Shown in pieces: positions 1-9,049 of a stretch of 64,000 nucleotides of DNA. Under the pieces are notes generated by a model. It saw nothing but the letters and a program-made list of their open reading frames with translations, was not told the origin of the DNA and searched no databases. Source of the DNA: Gonocerus acuteangulatus (Eukaryota; Arthropoda; Insecta; Hemiptera; Coreidae); the NCBI GenBank assembly GCA_946811695.1, contig OX328125.1:96298260-96362259 (forward strand), in the 5' to 3' direction. Numbering within the stretch: the stretch's first letter is position 1; each line of letters begins with the position of its first letter. The position numbers and the translations under genes were made by a program.

Positions 1-1020
1 TGTAACACTCAGAAGTGTTAGTTGGCAGCGATTCTTAATCCGATTGATAAAAACCCTGGAATCACATGATGAAGCTGTTACAAATTTCACAACGTGGGAT
101 CGTATATGACCCCATCTAGTCTTTCTTAATTCTTTTACAAATTTGTTGTTAGGATTCTGAAATGGTATTTTAAGATGACTACCATGTATAATATAATAAT
201 TTATAACCAAATAATCTTATTTTATTGTAAAATAGGGGATTGGGAAGTCGAACATCAAAATACCACAAATTTATACATAAGTTTATTCGAATATTTGTCC
301 TCTGAATATCAACATTATATATAACGTTTTCTCCTATAATATTTTATCTTTATGACTGCTAGAATAAAAAACACGATAATATATAAAATTGGTTTAAGCG
401 GGAAAAAACATAGTGGCTTGAAACATTATAATGATCAAAAAAATAAACATAGTATTGTTATTTATTAATACACTTTTCAGATATAATTTGCCTGTGTTCA
501 GCACACAGACTCTCACTACACTTTGCACAATGTGTTACAGCTTTCCTGTCTTTTTTACCATCAAAAACACCACATCGTAAATATGGCCATCCTCTTTTTT
601 ACTCGTATCACATATTTCACCAATTTCACTGTCTTCACTATCCAAAACGTCTCCAAACTCTGTTTTTCTCTTCTACAATTTGCCAAAGCATCTAATTGTG
701 AATTTCATCTTCAGTGCAAAATTATTTATCGATAAGACATATAAATAAAATATTACATAAGCCACAACGTGGGGTCGCCCGTGACCCAAAGGCTTTATAT
801 ACGTCCACAGGGATAGGAATGAGAAAAACCTGACTCTCTATTATGATCACCTTGTCAGGACAGAAAGGTAGAGGATCGGACATTTAATCTCTTATGATAT
901 AAATTTATCTTAGGTTAAATGAATATCAAACATCTGGAGCAAGTTTCAAATGAATTAATCGTTTCTGGAAACCCAAAGTGAAAATTAGTCGGGAAAACGG
1001 TTTTATTTGTTGTCTTATGT
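1..1020. other. AT-rich region without recognised gene
   Basis: No coding, RNA or mobile-element signature is recognised. The only open frame of note (523-735) has no domain, and its low-complexity composition matches the surrounding AT-rich sequence. Confidence 0.5.
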
Positions 1021-1245
1021 ACGTTAAAAAAAACTATAAAACGAGTACTTGCAAGCATATAAACCCGTAATCGTAAGCGTTACAATTTTATTTGCGCGAA
1101 TTTCGCTCCAAAAACCATGTTCCGGTGGTCAGATTCTGCTAGTCAACGAACTCCACTTTTCTAATTAGACGCAAAATTTGTGTACTAAATTTCAACAAAA
1201 TTGGTCCATTTTTGAGCCTCTGAGAAAGGTTCTAGGATATACATC
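1020..1245 (-). mobile_element. Family A repeat fragment (middle part)
   Basis: The reverse complement of this stretch matches the segment of the roughly 3-kb family A repeat that follows its internal (TA)n tract, near 19750-19920 and 32515-32690. Shared blocks include GAAATTYRGTACA, CGAAATTCGCGCAAA and GTAACGCTTACG. It is a decayed, truncated copy without coding capacity. Confidence 0.7.
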
Positions 1246-1373
1246 TGTGGCTTAGTTCTAAAAGGGCCAATGTAAATTTTTTCATCGTTTGGGTTCTTTA
1301 TGTACTTCCCTTAAAATACTTGCATAAAAACCAAATATACATGTATATATGCATATATCTATATGTATATTAT

Positions 1374-1423
<50 letters not shown>

Positions 1424-1501
1424 TATTCTTATAGATGACCCAAAATATCAAAATTCTTTTTTATCCTAGGAGGCATGGGGTGCCTCCTAGGATAAAAAAG
1501 A

Positions 1502-1561
<60 letters not shown>

Positions 1562-1654
1562 TATATATATATTTGGTTTTATACAAGTATTGTAAGGGAA
1601 GTTGCTAAAAAACACAGAATATGGAAAAATTGGCGTTGGCCGTTTTAGAACCAA

Positions 1655-1665
<11 letters not shown>
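1240..1665. repeat. Long inverted repeat with central perfect 23-bp hairpin
   Basis: A perfect 23-bp stem (1453-1475 with 1481-1503) surrounds a 5-nt TGGGG loop and is enclosed on both sides by (TA)n tracts. Outside those tracts the complementarity resumes: 1240-1345 (GGCTTAGTTCTAAAAGGGCC, ACTTCCCTTAAAATACTTG) pairs imperfectly with 1570-1665. The whole block is one symmetric foldback centred at 1478. It contains no ORF and may be a fold-back or MITE-like element. Confidence 0.75.
1378..1419. repeat. (TA)n microsatellite
   Basis: Uninterrupted TA dinucleotide repeat inside the left arm of the foldback centred at 1478. A second tract (1504-1555) lies symmetrically in the right arm. Confidence 0.95.

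Positions 1666-1735
<70 letters not shown>
1657..1735. repeat. (TA)n microsatellite
   Basis: Uninterrupted TA repeat of about 78 bp. Tyr-Ile runs translated across it are artefacts of the microsatellite. Confidence 0.95.
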
Positions 1736-1737
<2 letters not shown>

Positions 1738-2370
1738 CAAACGTCGTTATTTTTTATATCTATGAGATCTGAAACGTTAAACTCTCTAGGTGGCACTTCC
1801 GAGTTGCAACATAAGGTCAACCTCATAAGCAGGTTTCCTCCCCTTTGGCATTTGGTCCCCATAGGTTTTTCCAAAATTTATTTAAAGGTCCGGATGAGGC
1901 ACTCGAAGATATATTATGACGAAAATAACTACACTAGACTTTCATTTGACACCGTCAGGAAGCAGTGAATTTACTGTTACTGCTTACGGACTGCAATTTA
2001 CTCTCAGTACGATGCAAATAACTGCACTGAGCTTAAATCACCAGAGAAAATGCAGTTATAAGCGCCTCAGCAGCCATATAGTCAACCAGGCCTCATAACT
2101 ATATATTATCTCTGCTTTTGTAACATTATTTGTAACAATATTATCCACTTGGGAAAGATATATTAAGCCATAGGATCATAGCGATACTGACCGTGTTTCA
2201 TGTATATTTCTGTCAAGCAATATACAAAAATAAAAATATTTGAGAGATCGTTTACAACAAGGTTTCATCATGCAGGGATTGACGGCCAGAGGAAGTTGTG
2301 TTGGCTAGACTAAGGATAGGTCACACAAGTTTCTGCCAAATTTGCAACACAGATCTAACAGTTCAACATG

Positions 2371-2600
2371 TCGCACTAGTATTTCTAAAGTGACACAACT
2401 CAAAAATCGGTTTTATCCACACCGTCATAGTTATGACTGTGAAAGACAACCATCAAAACTGTACGCATCTAGCTTCTACACCAGAAGGCACTTCCTGCCT
2501 AAATGCTAAGGCCCCTACATAGGCAAGAGTGAATCATTTTCAGTTGAGTTTTATTTTGAGTTGTGTCACTTCAGAAATACTGACAGGCTGTAATATGTGA
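2371..2600. mobile_element. Small TIR element (MITE-like), copy 1
   Basis: The left end GTCGCACTAGTATTTCTAAAG, running into GTGACACAACTCAAAA, is mirrored at the right end (2556-2598) as an imperfect inverted repeat. A second copy at 4541-4735 shares the left end, the interior (CTCAAAAATCGGTTTTAT) and the block AAGGCCCCTACATAGGCAA. No ORF is present, so this is probably a non-autonomous DNA element; its superfamily is not determined. Confidence 0.6.
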
Positions 2601-2892
2601 CAACAATATTTATAACAAAATTTAGCAAACACCAGACCAAACTTCCCAAATAATTAACCAGTGTATGTATGCATAGGAACTGTAATCATTAAGTATAAAT
2701 TATAGATAGGATCCTCCCATTTTAAGTTTCTTTTAATTTTTATCTGTCTATGTTACAAACATATTGTTTTCTCAAAGTTATTTTTATTTTTAGTTGTTTG
2801 CTTTTCACAAACTCGATTAATTGTACAATTAGATGGATGTGTAAAATTGTATAATTGTGTAATCGGATTTATAATTACACAGCCACACATGT

Positions 2893-2942
2893 ATATAATT
2901 CATGAATAACTTTATGCTTCCCTTGAAGGATAACAAACCTAT
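2893..2942. repeat. Inverted-repeat partner of 4407-4455
   Basis: About 45 bp here (AATTCATGAATAACTTTATG followed by CTTCCCTTGAAGGATAAC) recurs in reverse complement at 4407-4455. The two copies bracket the palindromic mariner element at 3654-4353, so it may sit inside an older inverted-repeat element. Confidence 0.7.
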
Positions 2943-3728
2943 CATAACGATTTTTTTTTTTTTGTATTATCTAATTTAAATAATTGAATAGTATAAATTA
3001 AAAGGTGTTACAAATATACAAACGAAGTAATATCATCTACCATTCTTGAAAATATATAAGATCATAAATTAGAACTTATTTTGACCTTTTAACATTTTTC
3101 TCAACAGGATTTACGAGAGGCAAAGGTTGTGAATGAATAGCGGGCAATGTTGGACCATTAACTTGTCATAGCACCATTGATTCATGATTACTATGAATCA
3201 GCTGATACTATTAATCTAGGAATGGGATTTAGGGAAAATATACAGCCAGCCTTTTCACTTTTCATGTATCATTCTTATTTCCAGACAATTATAGGTACAG
3301 AAATTTAGAACGGTTATATCAGGCGAAGGTCGCAATAAAGAAAAAATCTCTTATTGCTTGGTCGTTTGATTACTGGTTGTCATTGTTTGGGTATAATTTG
3401 GTGCGATTTTGGGAAACTTGGAATTTACTTGTACATATAATCAAAGTATGTTCGAGTTTGCTATTTTGAATTGATCAATGACTTCAAATTGACTACCAAT
3501 TCTTGGTGTCATTCAAAGATGAAAGATAAAATAGTTTGCTTTGTTTTTACTCATAACACCTTCCGAAGAGATGGAGGTATTGAATATGTCAATCTGTAAA
3601 CAGTGTGTCACAAAATACAGATATAAAATGAAAATAAATATTCATTTATTATACCAGGTCATTCAAAAAGTCCTGTCGTTTTTTTGGGGGGAAATTATAA
3701 ATAAATAAATATTTTCAAATAATCACCT

Positions 3729-3985
3729 TTATTCATCAAAATATCCACCGTTACAGTCGGTAACCTTCTCCCAACGAGATGGTAAAGCCCAAATTCCTTC
3801 CTTAAAAAACTGTTGATTTTTACTGCAAAAATAAGTGGTCAGTTCGTGAATTAGGTTGTCACGGTCTTGAAAACATTTCTGTCTCAGATTGTTGTCGAGA
3901 TCTCTGAATAGGTGATAATCAGTGGGTGACAGGTCAGGGGAATATGGTGGGTGAGGCAAAACTTCCCAGCCTATTTCTGTCAATT
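3729..3985 (-). pseudogene. Mariner transposase C-terminal fragment, left arm
   Basis: The minus strand reads HPPYSPDLSPTDYHLFRDLD, the hallmark of mariner transposases. It includes the Asp of SPDL that serves as the third acidic residue of the DD34D triad. About 76 residues follow to the natural stop. The helix-turn-helix domain and the first two catalytic Asp are absent. The reading frame upstream of the motif (4082-3986) is palindrome-centre sequence, not transposase. Confidence 0.85.
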
Positions 3986-4036
3986 TTTGACAGAAATTTG
4001 AAAAATTGACAGAAATTTGAAAAATTAACAGAAATA

Positions 4037-4279
4037 GGCTGGGAAGTTTTGCCTCACCCACCATATTCCCCTGACCTGTCACCCACTGATTATCACCTAT
4101 TCAGAGATCTCGACAACAATCTGAGACAGAAATGTTTTCAAGACCGTGACAACCTAATTCACGAACTGACCACTTATTTTTGCAGTAAAAATCAACAGTT
4201 TTTTAAGGAAGGAATTTGGGCTTTACCATCTCGTTGGGAGAAGGTTACCGACTGTAACGGTGGATATTTTGATGAATAA
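4037..4279 (+). pseudogene. Mariner transposase C-terminal fragment, right arm
   Basis: This is the mirror copy of the fragment at 3729-3985, encoding the same HPPYSPDLSPTDYHLF motif and ending at the same stop (4277-4279). Both arms being identical over the coding part implies recent origin or gene conversion within the palindrome. It is non-functional on its own because two thirds of the transposase is missing. Confidence 0.85.
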
Positions 4280-4540
4280 AGGTGATTATTTGAAAATATT
4301 TATTTATTTATAATTTCCCCCAAAAAAACGACAGGACTTTTTGAATGACCTGGTAGAATAATTATTATAAAAATTATATTATAAATTAAAAAAATCTTTA
4401 CGATTGGTTTGTTATCCTTCAAGGGAAGCATAAAGTTATTCATGAATTATAGTATAAAAAGGTTGGTTATAATATAACACAACTTTTTATATTGTCAATA
4501 CCTTGGCAGGTATGGAAAAATGGGAATTTACCATATATTA

Positions 4541-4735
4541 TGTCGCACTAGTATTTCTAAAGTGACAACTCAAAAATCGGTTTTATTCACACCGTCATGT
4601 GAAAGACATGATAAATATCTCTTTATCAAGCCTCAAAACAGTATCTACCCAGCTTCAGAGCTTGTACACCGGAGGGCACTTGAGTCACCCCTCCTGTCTT
4701 AATCCTAAGGCCCCTACATAGGCAAATACTAGTGC
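4541..4735. mobile_element. Small TIR element (MITE-like), copy 2
   Basis: The left end ATGTCGCACTAGTATTT and the right end AAATACTAGTGCGATAT form a near-perfect terminal inverted repeat of about 17 bp. The interior matches 2371-2540. No coding capacity is present. Confidence 0.65.
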
Positions 4736-5465
4736 GATATGATCAATTTAACCCGAGTATAAGTCTGAAAGGAGATGGTAATAAAAATTGCTCCTCAATT
4801 CCGACGTGAAACCAATTGCATTGAATTATTGAAAGTGATATCTGGCCTAACCATTTCACCTTCTAAAATTTAAGAAAATAATAACTCAATATTCACGAGT
4901 TGTAGATTTTAAACTAATTCATGATTAGATTGTTTCATTGTGCTGATTGTATTTATCATCTTGATTTATGACTTGCAAGGGATTAGCAGTAGCCGAGAAC
5001 TTGTATAATACTTTAGTTCATGACTTCATTAATAGTCTCAGTCATACATGAGATTTATGTACGAGTGAGGAATTAGACTGTATAATACACTGAAGTTAAT
5101 CCCTCCACGTGTTCTAGCCAATCCATAGAGGTAGGAGTGATAAATTCACTTAACATCAGGGTTAATTTGTTCTTTTTAGTATTACATAATGTTGCATTTA
5201 ATAGTAAAGTTTATTAAAATTAATATAAAAAAAAAATAGTTTGCAATATTTTAGTTATTTGTAACCAATTATCGTGTAATAGACAGAATTAAAAAAAATA
5301 CAAACTGGAAGGAAGTTCATAAGGAATGAAAGATTACTTAAATTGACTATTAATTTTTAAGACTATATTTCTTCTGGAAATTAATTTGAAATGTATGACA
5401 TATCGATTATCGATCAGCTGATTATATTTCGCCATGTTTGATTCTTTCAGACCATGATCAGTTTA

Positions 5466-5640
5466 GACGTGGCCTTACTGGTGGAAGGTTATCCTCCCTA
5501 GGTTGAGGCTGTATGTTTTATATTTGTAACTTTTTCCCCTGAAGAAGCACCAGAAAGGTGTGATACATGTAGGGACGTAATAAAGTTGGTGAAACTGTGT
5601 GGTGAAGTTTTTATTATTTGACCTTCCGCCTAGCAGGAAA
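5466..5640 (+). mobile_element. Short hammerhead-motif repeat (family with 15410-15590)
   Basis: The segment GTGGCCTTAC..TGGTGGAAGGTT, then GAGGCTGTA, then the structured core at 5536-5574, then GACCTTCCGCCTA is shared in order with the reverse complement of 15410-15590. GGAAGGT near the left and ACCTTCC near the right form a subterminal inverted repeat. No ORF is present. Probably a non-autonomous retroelement; PLE affinity is inferred only from the motif. Confidence 0.55.
5536..5574 (+). ncRNA. Hammerhead-ribozyme-like motif (decayed core)
   Basis: Order seen: CCC / CTGAAGA / A / stem II GCACC with GGTGT / GATA / CATG / TA / GGG. Stem I is CCC with GGG and helix III would be the palindrome CATG. 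GATA replaces the canonical GAAA, so this copy is probably inactive. Confidence 0.45.
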
Positions 5641-5739
5641 ATACGAAGCTTAAATTGACATTAACTCCAACAAATGCCACTTTAAAGTCTCGAAGAACAC
5701 AAAATCGAAGAGTACGCCTCAGAAGAATTCCCATTCCTC

Positions 5740-6513
5740 TCAAACTATCCTAACGTAAGCATCTTCTCAAACATCACAAACCATCCTGTAGCATCTTAAA
5801 AGTCGCTAAACTATCTTAAACATCCTAAAAATCGCTAAACAACATTAGTCATTCTAATAATATCTAAACAACCTTAAAGATTCTAAAAATTGTTAATCAA
5901 CCTTAACAATCCTAAAAATCGCTAAACAACATTAATCATTCTAATAATATCTAAACAACCTTAAAGATTCTAAAAATTGTTAATCAACCTTAACAATCCT
6001 AAAAATCGCTAAACAATCTTAACCATTCTAATAATATCTAAACAACCTTAAAGATTCTAAAAATTGTTAATCAACCTTAACAATCCTAAAAATCGCTAAA
6101 CAACATTAATCATTCTAATAATATCTAAACAACCTTAAAGATTCTAAAAATTGTTAATCAACCTTAACAATCCTAAAAATCGCTAAACAATCTTAACCAT
6201 TCTAATAATATCTAAACAACCTTAAAGATTCTAAAAATTGTTAATCAACCTTAACAATCCTAAAAATCGCTAAACAATCTTAACCATTCTAAAAATCGCT
6301 CAACACCTTGATCATCCTAAAAATCTTTAAACAACCTTAACAACCCTAAATGTCGCTAAACAACCTTAATCATTCTAATAATCGCTAAAAAACCTTAACC
6401 ATTCTAAAAATCTTTAAACAACCTTAACCATTCTAAAAATAAGGTTAACAACCTAAACCATTCAAACAATCTTTAAACCTTAACCATTCTAAATATCGGT
6501 AAACAACCTTAAT
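5740..6513 (+). repeat. 29-bp tandem satellite in 87-bp higher-order repeat
   Basis: The basic unit of about 29 bp contains the core TCTAAAAAT and ends near CTAAACAACCTT. Three variants (ending CAACATT or CAATCTT, CAACCTT, and TCAACCTT) make an 87-bp trimer. The anchor AACAATCCTAAAAATCGC starts at 5905, 5992, 6079, 6166 and 6253, exactly 87 bp apart. Alternation of CAACATT and CAATCTT variants makes 5905-6078 and 6079-6252 a 174-bp dimer. The edges are decayed. There are no spacers and no coding. Confidence 0.95.
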
Positions 6514-6540
6514 CAAGATAACTATTGCCAACGAATCTTA

Positions 6541-6956
6541 GGGTGGGTTTACACTTGCTAGTTATTGCAGGAAATTTATATCAGACAGAAATTGCGACTA
6601 GTGTAAACCATGAGCAATTTATGTCTGAGATATATATTTCTATCACGAACTATAAGTGTCGACACTTCTATACCACCAGGTGTAAACACAGATTTTTTAC
6701 GAGAAGAATTTAATTTCAGAGATAAATATCTTGGCTACTAGCTGTATTGTCGACACTTCTAAACCAACAGATGTAAACACTGATTATTTGTGCTTTTGGT
6801 GAATTTATCGCAAATTAGAACGAATCCAGAACTGTCCTATACATATCCATGCCATAAATGTCTAGCTATTTCTGTCAGTATGTAAACCTTCAAGAAAATA
6901 TCTATCCGACACCTGACATATATTTCCTCCGAGAAGTGTCAGATGTAAACGCACCC
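6541..6956. mobile_element. PIF/Harbinger-type MITE with TTA duplication
   Basis: The left end GGGTGGGTTTACAC and right end GTAAACGCACCC form imperfect TIRs flanked by TTA at 6538-6540 and 6957-6959. The 3-bp TTA duplication and G-rich ends fit PIF/Harbinger. An internal block beginning TGTCGACACTTCTA and ending AAACAC is repeated about 90 bp apart (near 6657 and 6747). It sits at the decayed edge of the 29-bp satellite. Confidence 0.65.
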
Positions 6957-7371
6957 TTAACCATCCCTACCTATCCCTAGACATAACTGTCCAACCTTAT
7001 CCTTGTACATGAATAAATTCCTCAAACATCAATGCTAGATTATAGATAAGCATGAGAACTACATACGTTATAAACACTTTTGTAATTTCGCGTGTATTTT
7101 CTACCGTATAGAAAGTGAATTTGAAAAATAACTTGAATTACTGAGTTGTTAACGCCTAGAATGTACTGCATAAGTAGCCAGGAGTTCGTGCAGCTAATAG
7201 GCAAGCTGGAGAGGTTGGCCGTGTTGATGGTGCTGCTACTGGAATTGGCTGCCTATATGGGGAAATTAGATGAAATTATAGTGTAGTCACTCACACTAAC
7301 TCAAGCTGTAAGGTTCTTCTTTGTGTAGTTCATAGAGTACGTTTTATTCTGTTTTTATATGAAGTTGTACA

Positions 7372-7462
7372 GGCTTTCCGTGCGTTTCCAGCCTCCCCCT
7401 ATAGGGAGGAAACCCGATTGGGACCTCATGACGCAATCCGACTAGATTATTTCAGCATGAAC
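7372..7462 (+). mobile_element. Family A repeat fragment (5' hairpin part)
   Basis: The block GTGCGTTTCC, then CCTCCCCCTATAGGGAGG, then AAACCCGATT and GACGCAATCCG matches the 5' end of the family A repeat (19461 and 32247) and of the copy at 46080. Only the 5' end is present. Confidence 0.6.
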
Positions 7463-7707
7463 ATGAATTTCATGTACTTCGACTTATCTACATGTTATTG
7501 AGAAATATAAACAAACAATTGGAGTTAAAATCATCTTAGTAAATTTCACAAAAATCCGTTCATTTAAAGCCAATTGGCAAGAAACCGCTAAGTGAACTCT
7601 TATTCAGTTTGAACACCTTTCTGTTCAGTATCTGTATGGTAATCTCCAATGTTGTTGTGTGCATTGTTTTACCCCTTTTTTCACAATAACTTTTCAAATA
7701 TTACTTA

Positions 7708-8083
7708 GGCCCTGTGCACACTGAAGAAACTGGTTTCATGAAACCTATTTTATTAAAGCGTACACACAGAATAAACTGTTTCCATCGGTTTCCTGATTGA
7801 TTCAGACGACGGTGTATTTGTGTTGTGGTGGTTGCTAAAAATAAAAATATAAAACCGCAAGTTCTGGGTTCATCTGATGATTAGGGATCGGCAACACTCT
7901 GTTTTGTTGAATATCGCAAACGAAAACAGAGATCCTGATAAATTTATTAAGGATGTTTTTAGGAAGCCAGTTTTTGATCGCTTAGTAGAACTAGTATATC
8001 CACCGATGAAACGTGAAACTGAAAAAATAGGAATTAAGTGTTTTCCACTACTAGCTGCACTTCGGCTAAAATACTCTCTGTAG
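7708..8083 (+). pseudogene. PIF/Harbinger transposase remnant
   Basis: A Harbinger-like end GGCCCTGTGCACACTGA starts at 7708 after TTA. The open frame 7877-8083 gives about 68 residues, with NENRDPDKFIKDVFRKPVFD followed by RLVELVYPP and LLAALRLKY. This resembles the helical region before the nuclease domain of PIF/Harbinger proteins (pattern FR...F..L..LV.P, then LA.LR). No DDE nuclease residues remain in the stretch, and no right TIR was found. Confidence 0.5.
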
Positions 8084-8383
8084 AAAGCGAATCACATACA
8101 GGGTTGTCACAGTCAAAAAGCAAATGTTTGACGAAGGCTATGTTTGCAGATTGAGCTCTTGTGTCAATGTCCCTAAAAGTCAATCGTAATCGTTGAACTT
8201 GTCAATTGGAGTTTGAGTTATAGATGTTATGACTTGTGAGGGTTTGCTCATAGAAGTGGAAGACCTAGCAGTCTCCTCCCAGGACCCCCATTTTCAGTGT
8301 TCGACTTATCTACATATTTTCGACGGCTAAAAATCGACTTAACCGAAACGGTGAAGGATTCTACTTATCGAAGTTCGACAGTT

Positions 8384-8384
<1 letters not shown>

Positions 8385-8462
<78 letters not shown>
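8385..8462. repeat. (TA)n microsatellite
   Basis: About 76 bp of uninterrupted TA immediately 5' of the PLE fragment. A second tract at 8893-8946 bounds its other side. Confidence 0.95.
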
Positions 8463-8465
<3 letters not shown>

Positions 8466-8746
8466 GAAGCTAGAGTCCTGGCTAAAGAAGATTACCGGCA
8501 AAGAAGGCTTGTCAGGGAGGCGGTAAAGATATTCAAGCAACCCATGACTCTCAACAGGGATGAAGGTGTTATCCTACACCCTACCTGGAAGCCCGCACTT
8601 AGAACTGTAATAGGAAGATTGGCAGAGAAAAGAAAAGCTGATACTTCGCAGCAAGACGAAGAAAAGCTTCTAAACAGTTCCATCGGCTCTACACGTTGTG
8701 AACAGACGACGATACAAGAATGCATATCCGAAAGCGCCATATCTTA
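8463..8746 (+). pseudogene. PLE GIY-YIG endonuclease C-terminal fragment
   Basis: The frame reads RRLVREAVKIFKQP, then LNRDEGVILHPTWKPAL, then a charged tail to a stop at 8744-8746. The REA-I...LNRD.G..L...W pattern matches the second half of PLE-type GIY-YIG domains, where the Glu of REA is the catalytic acid and the Asn of LNRD is conserved. The GIY-YIG half and the reverse transcriptase are missing. The Met upstream lies in microsatellite sequence and is not a real start. Confidence 0.6.
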
Positions 8747-8810
8747 AAATAAGCTCAATTTATTATAGGTTATTTAAAAATAACAAACTTAAAAGTGTAC
8801 AATGTACAAC

Positions 8811-8850
8811 CGTCTGAAGAAGCAGAATAGGATTTCTGCGAAATATCACG
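8811..8850 (+). ncRNA. Hammerhead-ribozyme-like motif
   Basis: Order seen: CGT / CTGAAGA / A / GCAGAA..TTCTGC hairpin / GAAA / TA / TC / ACG. Stem I is CGT with ACG, stem II is a perfect 6-bp hairpin, and helix III is the dinucleotide palindrome TA. It lies about 65 bp downstream of a PLE endonuclease stop codon. One purine (A) sits between the CTGANGA core and stem II, which is not canonical. Confidence 0.55.
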
Positions 8851-8890
8851 CTAAAAAACAGACAGCTGGAGAATGCCGGATGAAGAACAC

Positions 8891-8892
<2 letters not shown>

Positions 8893-8946
<54 letters not shown>
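8893..8946. repeat. (TA)n microsatellite
   Basis: TA tract bounding the 3' side of the PLE fragment. Confidence 0.95.
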
Positions 8947-8950
<4 letters not shown>

Positions 8951-9049
8951 CATGAGAAGTAAACTAGTCAATAGAATATTCCTGCACATCGACCCTAAAA
9001 TAGGAAGTCTGCTTTACGTTGCATATTTCATTGGAGACTTCCAGTGAAT

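Larger units (their letters stand above)
3654..4353. mobile_element. Palindromic mariner-derived element with TA duplications
   Basis: The element starts CCAGGTCATTCAAAAAGTCC and ends with its reverse complement, flanked by TA at 3652-3653 and 4354-4355. These are mariner-type terminal repeats with the family's usual TA target duplication. The two arms (about 3654-3985 and 4037-4353) are nearly identical inverted copies of a mariner 3' half. The centre holds repeats of GACAGAAATTTGAAAAATT. Each arm encodes the last third of a transposase but no N-terminal DNA-binding domain, so it cannot be autonomous. Confidence 0.9.
8463..8890 (+). mobile_element. Penelope-like element fragment between TA tracts
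   Basis: This 430-bp block contains the C-terminal part of a GIY-YIG endonuclease (8463-8746), a short 3' region, and a hammerhead-like motif (8811-8850). It is enclosed by (TA)n on both sides. PLEs are known to combine a C-terminal GIY-YIG endonuclease with hammerhead motifs in their terminal repeats, so the arrangement fits a truncated PLE. Confidence 0.6.

Noticed and set aside
1621..1968. Open frames rich in Tyr-Ile repeats across the window
   Set aside because: They are translations of (TA)n microsatellites and carry no conserved sequence outside them.
5740..6513. 29-bp regular repeats resembling a CRISPR array
   Set aside because: The units are directly contiguous with no unique spacers, and the context is eukaryotic. 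It is a satellite.
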